Shown: one piece after another, positions 1 to 9,053 of the stretch
Layout: each line of letters starts with the position of its first letter
How positions within the stretch are numbered: position 1 is the stretch's first letter
Notes under the pieces: model-generated
What the model saw: the letters and a program-made list of their open reading frames with translations, nothing else
Told to the model about the DNA's origin: nothing
Database searches by the model: none
Translations under genes and position numbers: made by a program
From: Jimgerdemannia flammicorona
Taxonomy: Eukaryota > Mucoromycota > Endogonomycetes > Endogonales > Endogonaceae
Reading direction: 5' to 3'
Assembly (NCBI GenBank): GCA_003990745.1
Contig: RBNI01007701.1
Location: 1-10,042 of the forward strand
Length of the DNA stretch: 10,042 nt

Positions 1-34
1 CCCCACCACCCACCAAGCACTGCCCCCCCATTAA

Positions 35-469
35 CCTAGGCTAGCTATTGTCCAGCAGCTCGACCATGCCAGGCACAGCAGGGCCTATGTTGGCCCACAC
101 CTCATTCTGCACACCATGCTCTCCCTACTACTAGGAGAAACCCAACCATATGCCAATGACCGAAAGCACATGCCTGAGAACCCAACATATGTACAAGGCC
201 ATGCTCGAGCTGAATAGAATAGCCCCTGCTACCCCAAAGAGAATGACAGGCAAAGAAAAACTCTCATCAAAGCACAACATGGTGGATAGAGCCTAATTCT
301 CCCAGTCGAGGTGAGTAAAGGACTTATACATGAGGTAAGAGGAAACCCCCAATACCCCACTACTCAAGTCTGCAGGCCTCAATCATATTGCCATGTCAGC
401 TCCTGGTTCCAGTTGAGTGCAGCCAAGATGCCTGAAATAGGTAGCCTCAGACCCCCTGACCCCCCCTGA
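35..469 (+). pseudogene. Unidentified relict reading frame, part 1
   Basis: One plus-strand frame reads from just after a TAA at 32-34 to a TGA at 467-469, broken by only two TAG codons (215-217 and 287-289). The first segment reads like ordinary protein (for example LAIVQQLDHARHSRAYVG, then LILHTMLSLLLGETQPYAND), with charged and hydrophobic residues mixed rather than simple repeats. The last part becomes proline-rich. I do not recognise the family. It is not in the orientation of the LINE copies to its right, and CpG is much commoner here than in them. It could be a decayed gene or the coding part of another transposon. The lack of an intact frame and the short segments keep confidence low. 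Confidence 0.3.
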
Positions 470-531
470 CAACTGGGGCCCAACCCCGCTACCCACCAAA
501 AGAAGCCAAGAGAGACACCTACTACCTAACC

Positions 532-945
532 ATGCCACACCAATCAAAAGGCCCCACTGAAGCAGTACCTGTCCCAGCCCCAATGACCACCCCCAGCCTG
601 GCACCCTACTGGTTCACTGTTATCACCCTTCCTCCTATCTGTGATAGCCATCTCTCTTCCCATCCCAACAACACCCAAAAAGCAGTCACCTATGCCAGAA
701 CTATGCTCGCCAGGAAGCTCGCCAAAGCCAGAGGGCCCCACCACAGACACTGAGGACCTGCAGGTAACCTACACTGAGTACTTGACGCCCAAGGTCAGCC
801 AACTCCCTATGTAACCCGAGATACACCGAGACAACTCCTAGTTGGTGACAGCAAAAGGAAGAAGGCACTGCACCAAAACGGGTACACTCCAGATGCAGCT
901 GAAGGCACCAGAATCTACGAAAAAGTAGAGGAAGCACTGATCTGA
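532..945 (+). pseudogene. Unidentified relict reading frame, part 2
   Basis: An ATG at 532 opens a 73-codon frame ending in TGA at 751-753. The same frame continues past a second TGA (775-777) for another 55 codons to a TGA at 943-945. The start is proline-rich (VPVPAPMTTPSLAP). It is followed by a basic helical stretch (YARTMLARKLAKA). Beyond the stops comes LLVGDSKRKKALHQNGYTPD and then an acidic segment (IYEKVEEALI). The change of character from Pro-rich to basic/acidic is protein-like. It lies in a different frame from part 1, about 60 bases downstream, so the two may be pieces of one decayed gene separated by an indel, or two exons. No domain is recognised and no function is proposed. 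Confidence 0.3.
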
Positions 946-1106
946 TACTGATAAAGGGGCAACTCATCACTATTGCCCTCCTCCCACTATGCTCCTGCAG
1001 GCACAGCAAACTAATCCGAGGTAGAGGGGGTAATAATAGGGGAAAGGGGACTTGGAAGGTTGCCTACCAAACCTTGTGACCAGTAAGATAGCAGAGAAAG
1101 GAGCTA

Positions 1107-1910
1107 TCAGGCCCCTTCAATGACACCATATACCCATGCCATCCCATCCTGTATAAGTCTGCCCCTAATAAAGCCCTGCTACTCCTCTTCTAGCACCTGT
1201 TGGGCAACTTTCTGCAGCCTTGTGACAATCACCTTAGTCAACATCTTCCTGTCCATATCCAGAAGTATGATCAGTCTCCAATTCTTCCAGTCTTCCCTCC
1301 TCCCCTTGTCTTTGTACAATAAGGCCACCAGCCCAAGGTCCTGCTCTCCAACCCACTCACCATTCTGAAGAACATGGTCACAGAGAGCAGCCATCTCACC
1401 CAAAACTCCAGGGACCTTTACCATCTTCTTCCAGAAGTCTCACGGTAACCCATCCTCCCATGGCACCATCTCAAGCTTAGTTGCTGCAAGGACACTCTGG
1501 ATCTCCTCTCCTTATACTGGTAAGATTAAGTCACCCAGCCCCACTACTTGTGGTGGCCCCAACTCTTCTAGTATATCTTCAATTGCCTCCTCATCAGTAC
1601 CCCCATCCCCCTCACTCCACAAACCCTACCATCTCTCCTTCAAAACCCCTAAGATTTGTTATGTGCCATGCACTATATCTCCCTCAGCATCTAAGACCCC
1701 ATCCCACCAATATTGCACCCTTCTAGCTTTAAGGAGTCTTGACAAGTATCTAGTAGGCCACTCATCCTCCTCAAGCCCCTGCCACCATAGCCTGGCAGCC
1801 ATTCCACACATATGAGTCTCCTCCTCCTCTATCAACATCTGTTGCAGTTCCACTATCTCCAATTTCGCCTGCTCTATCCTCCAATCCTCCACCCCATCAG
1901 AAGTAATACA
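1107..1910 (-). mobile_element. LINE fragment: pre-RT linker and RT fingers
   Basis: This is a piece of a non-LTR retrotransposon ORF2 on the minus strand, collinear with 2920-3710 of the longer copy to its right. Reading right to left it shows a Glu-rich linker (VELQQMLIEEEETH), WWQGLEEDEWPTRYLSRLLK, ARRVQYWWDGVLDAEGD, and then the RT finger region EQDLGLVALLYKDKGRRED with NWRLIILLDMDRKMLTK. It continues to MAWVYGVIEGA and stops matching at about 1107, just before catalytic motif A would appear. The frame is broken by a TAG after VLEEE, a TGA where the longer copy has the W of LPWDFW, and shifts near 1430 and 1650. No poly(A) tail or 3' end is seen, so it is truncated at both ends and non-functional. 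Confidence 0.85.
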
Positions 1911-4680
1911 TGTGACCATTGTTCTGAAGTCTGACTAAGGATAGCAGATCACCTGTAGAGCCTCTTGGTGCAGACCTCATCTCCCAGACCCTCTTCACTA
2001 GAGGAACCCAACTACCTTCTCTCAACTCCACTGCTCTCTTCAGCCACTATGCTCATAGACAGTGCAGCCTCTTCAGAAAGTCAACCAGTCTAAGACCTCC
2101 TCTAGTAACTAGTAAAGACAAGATTTCCCAACTAATTTGACTCCTCCTCTCAGCCCAGATCCACCTCCTGGCCAGTTTCAACAATCTCTTCACCACCCAG
2201 GCCAAGAAGTCCAGATAATAGGCTAAGTACCACAGCTTCAGTAGCTAGTATACATTTAAGATAGAAACCCACCCTGCTAGAGATATATGGCGGCCACCCC
2301 AACTCTGCAGGGCCTCCCCCCAGATTGTAATTTACTGCTCTCACTAAACTCTCAGTAAGACTGACCCATATACTGAGAGATAAATATCTAGGTATTATAC
2401 TGCCTCCTCTGCTGAGACAATTGCTCCAATGATATTCCCCCCCACCAGACCTTTATCTAACACCATTGTCTCACACTTGTGCCAATTGAGCTTAGCTCTA
2501 GAATGTACCTCATACCACTCTACTGTTGCCTTGAGTTCTTCAATATCTACAATCAATCCCAGGCCAATTACCATATTATCTGCAAAGGCTCCAACCTTCC
2601 ATTCTATACTTAATACTGAGAGCTCTACTATCTTCTGCCAAATCCTATCCATCAATGGCTCCAATGAGAGTACATATAGAATGGGTGACAAAGGGTCCTC
2701 TTGGAAAACCCCCCCACCCAGAGGGAAGGCCCCCCCTTGGTGCCCATTACATATAAGTGCAGCTCTACTCCCTTCCAGTAGGCTGATCATTGCCACTCTG
2801 AATTGCTAAGGAACACCAATTCTATCCAGAACCTTTGCCATCCAGATCCACCAAACAAGGTCATATACCTTCTCTTGATCTAGAAAAACCAGGTACCCAT
2901 CCAGTCCACAGACTCATGCCCCCTCAATAATGCCATATACCCAAGCTGTGCCATCCCTAATGAGCTGGCCTCCTACAAAGTCCTGCTGCTCCTCCCCTAA
3001 GATCTGCTGAGTTACCTTTTATAACCTTGCCACTACCAACTTAGTAACCAACTTTCTATCTATATCCAGCAGCATTATCAGCCTCCAGTTTCTCTAGTTC
3101 TCTCTTCTGCCTTTATCCTTATAGAGCAGTGCTACTAGCCCCAGATCCTGCTCACCCACCCAACTATCTGACCATAGTACCAAGTCACACATAGCCATCA
3201 GCTCTCCCATTACACTGGGGATTTCTATTATCTTCTTCCAAAAGTCCCAGGGCAGACCATTCTCCTCTAGTGCTATACCCAGCATAGTCATGGCAAGAAT
3301 CTGGTGAATCTTCTCCTCTTTTACTGGTAATACCAGACTGCCCAGCCCTTCCACTGGTGGCAGGTGCCAATCCTCTAAAGTACAATAAATGGTAGCATTA
3401 TCAGCCCCCCCCTCCTCCTCACTCCACAGACTGCTCCACCTCTCCTTTAACAATCTGAGAATGTCTTGTATGCTATGTACCAGATGACTATCAGCATCTA
3501 ATATCCCCTCCCACTGCTGCTTGACTCTTCTTGCCTGAAGGACTCTCATGAGAAACTTAGAGGGCCTCTTCCCTTCCTCCAGTCCCTGCCAATGCAGCTG
3601 TGCTGCCAAACTCTGCACCCTTGCCTCCTCCTCCTCCCTCACTACCAATTGCAACTCCTCAACCTCCTTCTGTGCCCAAAGTAATCTCTAGCCCTCTCCC
3701 CTCTCCAGGGCCAACATACCAGCCCCATCCTCCAGAAGCTGAGCCAGTCTAGCAGAGGCCCACCCCACCCTTCTCCTCCTCTGTCTGCCAGCCATCTTGT
3801 CAGCCTCTCCCCAATAGACCCTAGCAGTCTCTTTCAGCCTCTTCTACCAGACACCCACTGGGGCACTCTCCTGTATCCAGCCCTCCACCCTCTGCTGAAT
3901 ATCTACAGCCCACTTGTCCTACAACCCCTTATTGTCTAACAAAGAGGAATTGAGGCACTAATATCCAGACCCATCCCAAATATCCCTGTCCCAATAGCCT
4001 CCAATGATCAGACCACAGATACCATTCAACCTCTAATGATTTCCAGACATCCAAGCCCCAGCAATCTGCTATCAAAACCCAGTCAATCCTTGTCCCCAAT
4101 CCTCTGGCCTAGTGTGTATATACACTCCTATCACTCCAAAATCCCCTGCTAGTATCCACCAGCACACTCAGCCTCTCTACTTCCTCCCATACCTCCAGAT
4201 CTCTACTCCTACCCTCAGCACCCTACCCTCCATCAGTTCTATCCACCAATATGTCCCAGACCATATTGAAGTCCCTGTCAAGCATATCTGCTCCAGCCTC
4301 TGTAAGTGTCCCACTCTCCTGGAGACCCTTCATCCAGTCCACTCACTCCCCCAATACAGCAGGACAGTAGCAAGACCCCACTGTAACTGGCTCCCAACCT
4401 GCTCAAATCCACTCTCCCCAGACCAATCTGTCATCCCAACTCCCCACCTCTTGTATCTCCCCTCTGCTTCTCTGGACTAGAATCCCCACCTTGCCTTTCC
4501 ATATAGCCTCACCTCCCCATTCCTTCATCCATTCCAGTCTATCCAAATTATTCTCACATCTGACATCCTGCAAAAGAAAGAGATCAGCCTCCAATCCCTT
4601 CAGCTAAGTAAAAATATTCCAATGCCAAAAAGAACCCTATAACCCATTCATATTTAGAGAGAAAATGTTAGTTATACTGT
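1910..4680 (-). pseudogene. LINE ORF2 pseudogene (endonuclease-reverse transcriptase)
   Basis: The former polyprotein nicks target DNA and reverse transcribes element RNA from the nick. The endonuclease lies at about 4680-4000 and the RT at about 3650-2480. A post-RT segment with GEALQSWGGRHISLAGWVSI, LLKLARRWIWAERRSQ and TRGGLRLVDFLKRLHCL runs down to 1910. RT fingers are at 3094-3190 (DLGLVALLYKDKGRRE). Motif A (FLDQEKVYD) is at 2860-2886, motif B (GVFQEDPLSP) at 2683-2712 and motif C (FADN) at 2575-2586. Motif C should be FADD, so a catalytic aspartate is lost (AAT at 2575-2577). The expected R and G of motif B are F and E. In-frame stops include 2806-2808 and 2914-2916. The endonuclease is in a different frame from the RT, with the shift near 3960. 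The protein cannot be active. Confidence 0.85.
4001..4680 (-). other. Endonuclease domain of LINE ORF2 (decayed)
   Basis: The fold is the endonuclease/exonuclease/phosphatase type that makes the first nick in target-primed reverse transcription. Landmarks appear in the family's order in one frame: SLNMNGL (NMNG at 4643-4654), LLQDVRC (LLQD at 4565-4576, where the usual metal-binding residue is E), RDFN at 4265-4276 (normally GDFN), RIDWV (RIDW at 4079-4090) and SDHW (4001-4012, the SDH motif with its histidine kept). At least six stops interrupt the frame, for example TAG at 4637-4639. The E-to-D and G-to-R changes sit in key motifs, but the order and spacing make the identity secure. Confidence 0.85.
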
Positions 4681-4715
4681 TCATAGGGAATATTGTAAAA
4701 ATAAAAGCACCTTCT

Positions 4716-6510
4716 CTACTGCTCCATACTCATTACTTCCTGTGCCAAGTTCAGTTCATATTCAGCAGACACCTCCTCCTCTTCAGTCCTCTTAGCCTCT
4801 AATATATCCTGTAGTACAGCCATTTCCCCATCCTCCTTTTTCTCAAATTCCTCACAATACTCCAAGCAGGCCTCCTATCAGAGCTGCAAACCATGATGCT
4901 TTTCCCAACAGTAGGTGGCCTGCTCTCCAGCAATAACTGCCAACATGGTCTCTCTCTCCCTATCTACCTCATATCCTTTCTTCTTCAGGAATACTACAAG
5001 TATCTCTGCCTTCAATACCTCCACCACTCCATCACCATACAAGATTCCTGGCCAATACTCATTACTCATTACTCTCAGATCCACTTCTCTCAGCTCCTTA
5101 GCCACAAGGTTATTTATTATTCAGTATATTTACAGGAGATTCCCCACCTCCTTCCCCCCAGGAGTCACAGGCCATTCTCTACTCAGCATTGAGATATCTT
5201 CCCCCACACTTGCAGTCTCATTCCACTCCCTTCTGGGACATCCACCAGTTCCTCCTCACCAACTGCCACTACTTATCCTCCTTTAGCCACCTCAGGGACC
5301 CCAAAGTACACCTGCTGGACTCCATGCATAGGTACATTCTCCACTGCCTAGCCCCTCACAGCCAGTCCTCATCTAATAAGAGGAGTAAGAGTAGAAGACT
5401 GCTTCCAGACTTCGAATGTACCATTCTCATATGGGTCCTCACTCAGTGCCTTCCTGGCCTCCACCAGATCCACCTTCTCAATCTCCTCTTATCTGCCAGC
5501 CCAGATACTTGCCATAGCTTCTCTGGTATTCTCAATGTCACCAGCAGCTATTGTCATCTTTGTCATCTTCTTTGCCAGACTTGCTAGTAACTCCTTCTGC
5601 CTCTTGCAATCTTGGGACCTCTCCTACAGCCTCTTGTCAATATGAACTTGTCTTCTATCAATAATCTCCAAGTGTGTCAATGCCACATACACTTTCCAAG
5701 CCTTTGCCCTCTACTCCACTGCATCATTCAGCTCCTCCAGTATCTCCAGCAAGTCCCTTCCTCCTCCTTACTCCCCTTTACCCTTGTCGCCTTGTATACA
5801 AAGGCTCCCCACATCATTAACAAAGGCCAATCATGTACCTTTCCAGTTGTCTCTCTCTCTGCCAGTCGAATCCATATATCAACATCCCCAGTCTGAAAGG
5901 AGTTCCCTTCCCAGACCCTAAACTCTATATCAACCATCTCTCTATACTCTGCTATGACCTCCTCAACTCTCCTCCTTATCTTTCTAGTAGTCACTGTAAG
6001 CATGCCCTTTACTAGGAGCTGTATCACTCTGGGGTCCTATCTCAAGCAGTATGCCATTAGAATACACACCTCTCCAATCATCAGCCCAGCCTTCAGTGTC
6101 TCCTCCAGTGGCTCCACCTCCTCAAAGCCCACCTCCACTCCTTTCAGATCCTTCAGGAATTTAACAGATACTGCACTTCCCACCTGCTTCACAATCAGCC
6201 TCAAGACCATTTTTGCCATCACTACCAAGCCCCAGAAGTACAAAGTGACTGTAAACTCTGAGATTGACTACTTGAGTAACAGTGCCACTGCTATTTCCAT
6301 TATACTATAGTCAGATCACTAGACCTCATACCTTTCAGCAGTCCTATCTAGATTTTTTTCCTGATTGTCTATCATGCTCCCATCAGCAGTCATTTCCTCA
6401 GCCCCTACACCACCAGCCCAACTACTCCAGCCCCCCAGAGAGACTCCCCCATGAGGCCGCTACCTTGCTGTCTTTACCATCTCCTTGCCTCTCCTTAGCC
6501 AGCTCTCCAG
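4716..6510 (-). pseudogene. LINE ORF1 pseudogene
   Basis: This is the reading region upstream of the endonuclease, in the position of LINE ORF1, whose product normally coats the element RNA. It is spread over three frames: about 6510-5728, about 5750-5160 and 5160-4716, ending in TAG at 4716-4718. The first frame has LKDLKGVEVGFEEVEPLEET and RKIRRRVEEVIAEYREMVDI. The second is helical and charged, with a probable coiled coil (DLLEILEELNDAVE, KRQKELLASLAKKMTKM). The third has AKELREVDLRV and a very acidic C-terminus (AKRTEEEEVSAEYELNLAQE). I see no CCHC zinc knuckle and no clear RRM. Stops are mainly TAG and TGA; two adjacent ones lie at 4875-4880. Identity rests mostly on position; the protein type is uncertain. 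Confidence 0.65.
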
Positions 6511-6794
6511 CCCAGCTCCCTATTCACCTTATCCATAAAGCTTGCTCTCTGTCCCCTGACCTCCAGCACTGCCCCCTCCCCTACTACATCCTTCCACCAG
6601 CAGGCCCCTCATACTTCCCCCCAAGCCAGGGCCCCTCCCCACATACTATCAGTGAAATGTACCAGGATCACCCTACCCAGTTTATACCTCAGAATGCTCC
6701 TCAGTTGCTATGATATTAGTAGCTTTTCTCTAGAAACTATGTCAAAAGTGTTGCCAAAAGGTTGTATAACCTGAATATTATCAGAGAAAGATGT
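6511..6794. other. Transition between LINE and satellite
   Basis: Up to about 6715 the plus strand stays pyrimidine-rich like the LINE, so this is probably the LINE 5' region or the start of ORF1. The minus-strand frame leading into ORF1 meets a stop just above 6510, and no promoter motif is recognisable. From about 6716 composition becomes AT-rich, with no pyrimidine bias and no repeat unit until about 6795. I see no gene here. Confidence 0.4.
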
Positions 6795-8600
6795 CTCTTA
6801 TTATTGCTTATCATTTGCCTATTCACCTTCTATCTTCTATCTGCCTGCTCTCTTATTATTAAGGCTATCTACCATATTCACACTATTTGCTTGCTTACTG
6901 AGGCTGGTTGTGCAGTGAGACTATAGTTATGGTTTATGGTGAGTACAGTTGTGAGACTATAGTTATAGTTTATGGTAAGTATAGTTATGCAGCAAGGCTA
7001 CAGTTTTGCAGTGAGAATTATTTTCCTATCTTATTATTACTTATCATTTGCTTGTTTACCTTCTACCTTCTATCTGTCTGCTCCCTTCACCTACCATATT
7101 CACACTATTCACTTACTTACTGAGGCTAGTTGTACAGTGAGACTATGGTTATAGTTTATGGTGAGTACAGTTATATAGCAAGGCTGTGGTTATATAGTGA
7201 GGCATGATTATAGTTTATAGTGAGTATGGTTATGTGGCAAGGCTATAGTTATGTAGGGAGGATCATTTTTCTGTCTTATTATTACTCATTGTTTGCTCTC
7301 TTATTATTGCTTATTATTTACCTATTTACCTTCTACCTTCTATCTGTCTGCTTCCTCTACCTACCATATCCACACTGTTAACTTACAAGACTATGGTTAT
7401 GGTTTATGTATGCGGCAAGGCTGTTGTTATGCAGTGAGGCTATAGTTATGGTTTATGATGAGTACAGTTATATGGTGAGGCTACAGTTATATAGCAAGGA
7501 TCATTTTTCTATCTTATTATTGCTTGTTATTCATTCTCTTATTATTGCTTATTATTCACTCTCTTATTATTGCTTATTATTCACCTATTCATCTTCTACC
7601 TTCTACCTGCCTGCTCTTTTATTATTAAGATCACCTACCATATTTATACTGTTTGCTTGCTTACTGAGACCAGTTGTATAGTAAGACTATGGTTATGGTT
7701 TATGGTGAGTACAGTTATGTAGTGAGGTTGTGGTTATGTAGTGAGGCTATGGTTATGGTTTACAGTGAGTATAGTTATACAGTGAGGTTACAGTTAAGTG
7801 AGGATCTTATTATTGCTTATTGTTTGCTCTCTTATTATTGCTTATCATTTATCTGTTCATCTTCTACCTATGCTCTCTTATTATTAAAGCTCATCTACCA
7901 GTCATTATTCACTTATTTATTATTGCTTATTGTTCATCTACTTGTTGTCTACTCTTTTATTATTAAAGGTTACTTATTGTATTTATGTTATTTATCTATA
8001 CATTATTTGCTTGCTTATAGTTATATATTGAGACCATAGTTATATAATGAGGTTATGATTATACAGTGAGGTTTTGGTTATATAATAAGTGATGAGGTGA
8101 CAAGATTATAGTTATTCAGTAAGGTTATAGTTATGCAGCAAGGCTATAGTTATGGTTTTTCTGTCTTATTATTACTCATTATTATATAATGAGATTATAG
8201 TTATATAATAAGGTTATAGTTATGTAACAAGGCTATAGTTATAGTTTGCTATTCATTAGCTCATCATTTTTCTGTATTATAATTTCTCATCAGTTGCTCA
8301 TTTATTATTACTCATTGTTTGTCTATTTACCATCTACTTATTGTCTGTTTTCTTATTATTAAAAACCACTTACTATATTTATGCTACTCATCTGCTCATC
8401 ATTTGGTTATATGGTGAGATTATAGTTATATAGTGAGACTATAGTTATGTAGCTAGATTATGATTATGCAGAGAGGCTATAATTATATAGACTATAGTTA
8501 TGCAGTGAGACTATGATTATATTTAGAGACTATAGTTATATAGTAAGAGAGTAAGGCTATAGTTATACAGCAAGACTGTAGTTCAAAACTATAGTTATAG
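6795..8600 (+). repeat. Composite AT-rich satellite with higher-order units
   Basis: A block of CTTATTATTGCTTAT-type sequence plus TACCTTCTACCTTCTATCTG is followed by a CTACCATATTCACACTRTT landmark. After that comes a tract of GTGAGRCTATAGTTATGYAG-type units. The whole block recurs several times. The landmark occurs at about 6869, 7091, 7361, 7635, 7895, 7971 and 8371, giving spacings of about 222, 270, 274, 260, 76 and 400. The first five copies are the most regular. Later ones are shortened or expanded and richer in A/T. Only one CpG lies in the block (near 7411). The open frames inside it translate to repetitive peptides (MVYGEYSY, VRLWLCSEA) that follow the DNA repeat and are not genes. 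It could be a centromere-like or subtelomeric satellite or the internal part of a transposon. Confidence 0.85.
8416..8544 (+). repeat. 19-bp minisatellite tract
   Basis: This is the cleanest run of the short unit. Consecutive copies begin at 8416, 8435, 8454, 8473, 8490, 8507 and 8526, with lengths of 19, 19, 19, 17, 17, 19 and 19. The consensus is close to GAGACTATAGTTATATAGT. The two 17-base copies lack the final two bases. The core contains the palindrome CTATAG. Confidence 0.85.
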
Positions 8601-8812
8601 TTTACCATTTACCTTCTCATCATTCTCATTATTTTTCTATCTTATTATTACTCATCATTTGCTCTCTTATTATTGCTTATTATTTACTTATATAGTAATA
8701 GTTTATATTCTTTATTTCTTATTATTACTTACACCACCACTCTCTTATACTCTCTACCTTTGATATACTAATTACTACTATGCTCTTTACCTTCAACTAT
8801 AGTCTTGCTGTC
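8567..8812. repeat. Inverted repeat formed by satellite units
   Basis: The left arm at 8566-8586 (TACAGCAAGACTGTAGTTCA plus one base) pairs with the reverse complement of 8792-8812, which reads GACAGCAAGACTATAGTTGA plus one base. By eye about 17 of 21 positions match. The roughly 205-base interval holds TTATTATTACTCAT-like AT-rich sequence and no gene. Confidence 0.65.
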
Positions 8813-8890
8813 TTATCTTACTATCTCATCTTACTATATAATTATAGACTTATCATATAATTATAGTCTTACTATATAATATAACTATAG
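8792..8890 (-). repeat. Satellite units in reversed orientation
   Basis: The plus strand here reads CTATAGTCTTGCTGTCTTA, then ATAATTATAGTCTTACTATA, which is the reverse complement of the 19-bp unit that reads forward from about 6900 to 8590. Several degraded reversed copies are present (TTACTATATAATTATAGACT, TCATATAATTATAGTCTTAC). The array therefore changes direction close to the left side of the hAT relict. Confidence 0.7.
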
Positions 8891-9053
8891 TAGCTTAACT
8901 GTAACTCTTAGATATCATATAGAGAAAAAATACTCTAAGGTACTTACTGAGCTTAATATCAGTACTGATACTGAAATTGCTGAGCTATTAAATATTATCA
9001 GTTAATAAATAATTATATATGATTTTTTTAAATAGATAGTATATAATCTTTAA
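8891..9053. other. AT-rich stretch before the hAT relict
   Basis: This is AT-rich sequence with short phrases such as ACTGAGCTTAATATCAGTAC and GAAATTGCTGAGC. In the hAT family the N-terminal BED zinc finger would be encoded upstream of the recognisable part, but I can find no Cys/His pattern here. A terminal inverted repeat was looked for against the right end and not found. Confidence 0.4.

Larger units (their letters stand above)
1910..6510 (-). mobile_element. Non-LTR (LINE) retrotransposon, decayed long copy
   Basis: This is the longest element in the window, on the minus strand. From its 5' side (right) it holds ORF1, a gap of about 40 bases, then ORF2 with an apurinic-type endonuclease followed by a reverse transcriptase. 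That two-ORF order is typical of fungal Tad/L1-like LINEs, which copy themselves by target-primed reverse transcription. All frames carry TAG/TGA/TAA stops and at least three frameshifts. ORF2 ends abruptly at about 1910, in the post-RT region and without any zinc knuckle or RNase H, directly against the second LINE fragment. The minus strand is strongly purine-rich. The clade assignment is by general resemblance and remains open. Confidence 0.85.

Noticed and set aside
1..1105. Continuation of the left LINE fragment into RT motifs A to C
   Set aside because: Minus-strand translation loses all similarity to the long copy after VIEGA at about 1107, and no FLDQEK- or FADD-like motif appears further left.
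2429..2809. Plus-strand open frame of 126 codons
   Set aside because: It lies exactly antisense to the RT palm of LINE ORF2 (motifs B and C) and is a by-product of the pyrimidine-rich strand; its Ser/Thr/Pro/Leu-rich product has no domain.
4112..4480. Plus-strand open frame of 122 codons
   Set aside because: It is antisense to the LINE endonuclease domain, whose motifs in order on the minus strand explain this DNA.
4915..5587. Overlapping plus-strand open frames of 99-132 codons
   Set aside because: They are antisense to LINE ORF1, mutually overlapping and low in complexity (Ser, Leu, Pro, His).
5858..5880. tRNA B-box-like sequence (CAGTCGAATCC)
   Set aside because: No A box, no acceptor or anticodon stems could be paired around it, and it falls within LINE ORF1.
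6282..6713. Longest plus-strand open frame (143 codons), proline-rich
   Set aside because: It comes from C/T-rich sequence over the 5' side of the LINE; the lower part is antisense to ORF1 and there is no domain or start context. It is the least certain of these rejections.
6908..8039. Plus-strand open frames with MVYGEYSY and VRLWLCSEA peptides
   Set aside because: The peptide repeats follow the satellite DNA period and occur in more than one frame, so they reflect the repeat and not selection on protein.
8416..8544. CRISPR-like array
   Set aside because: The units abut each other without unique spacers and the context is eukaryotic, so this is a minisatellite.
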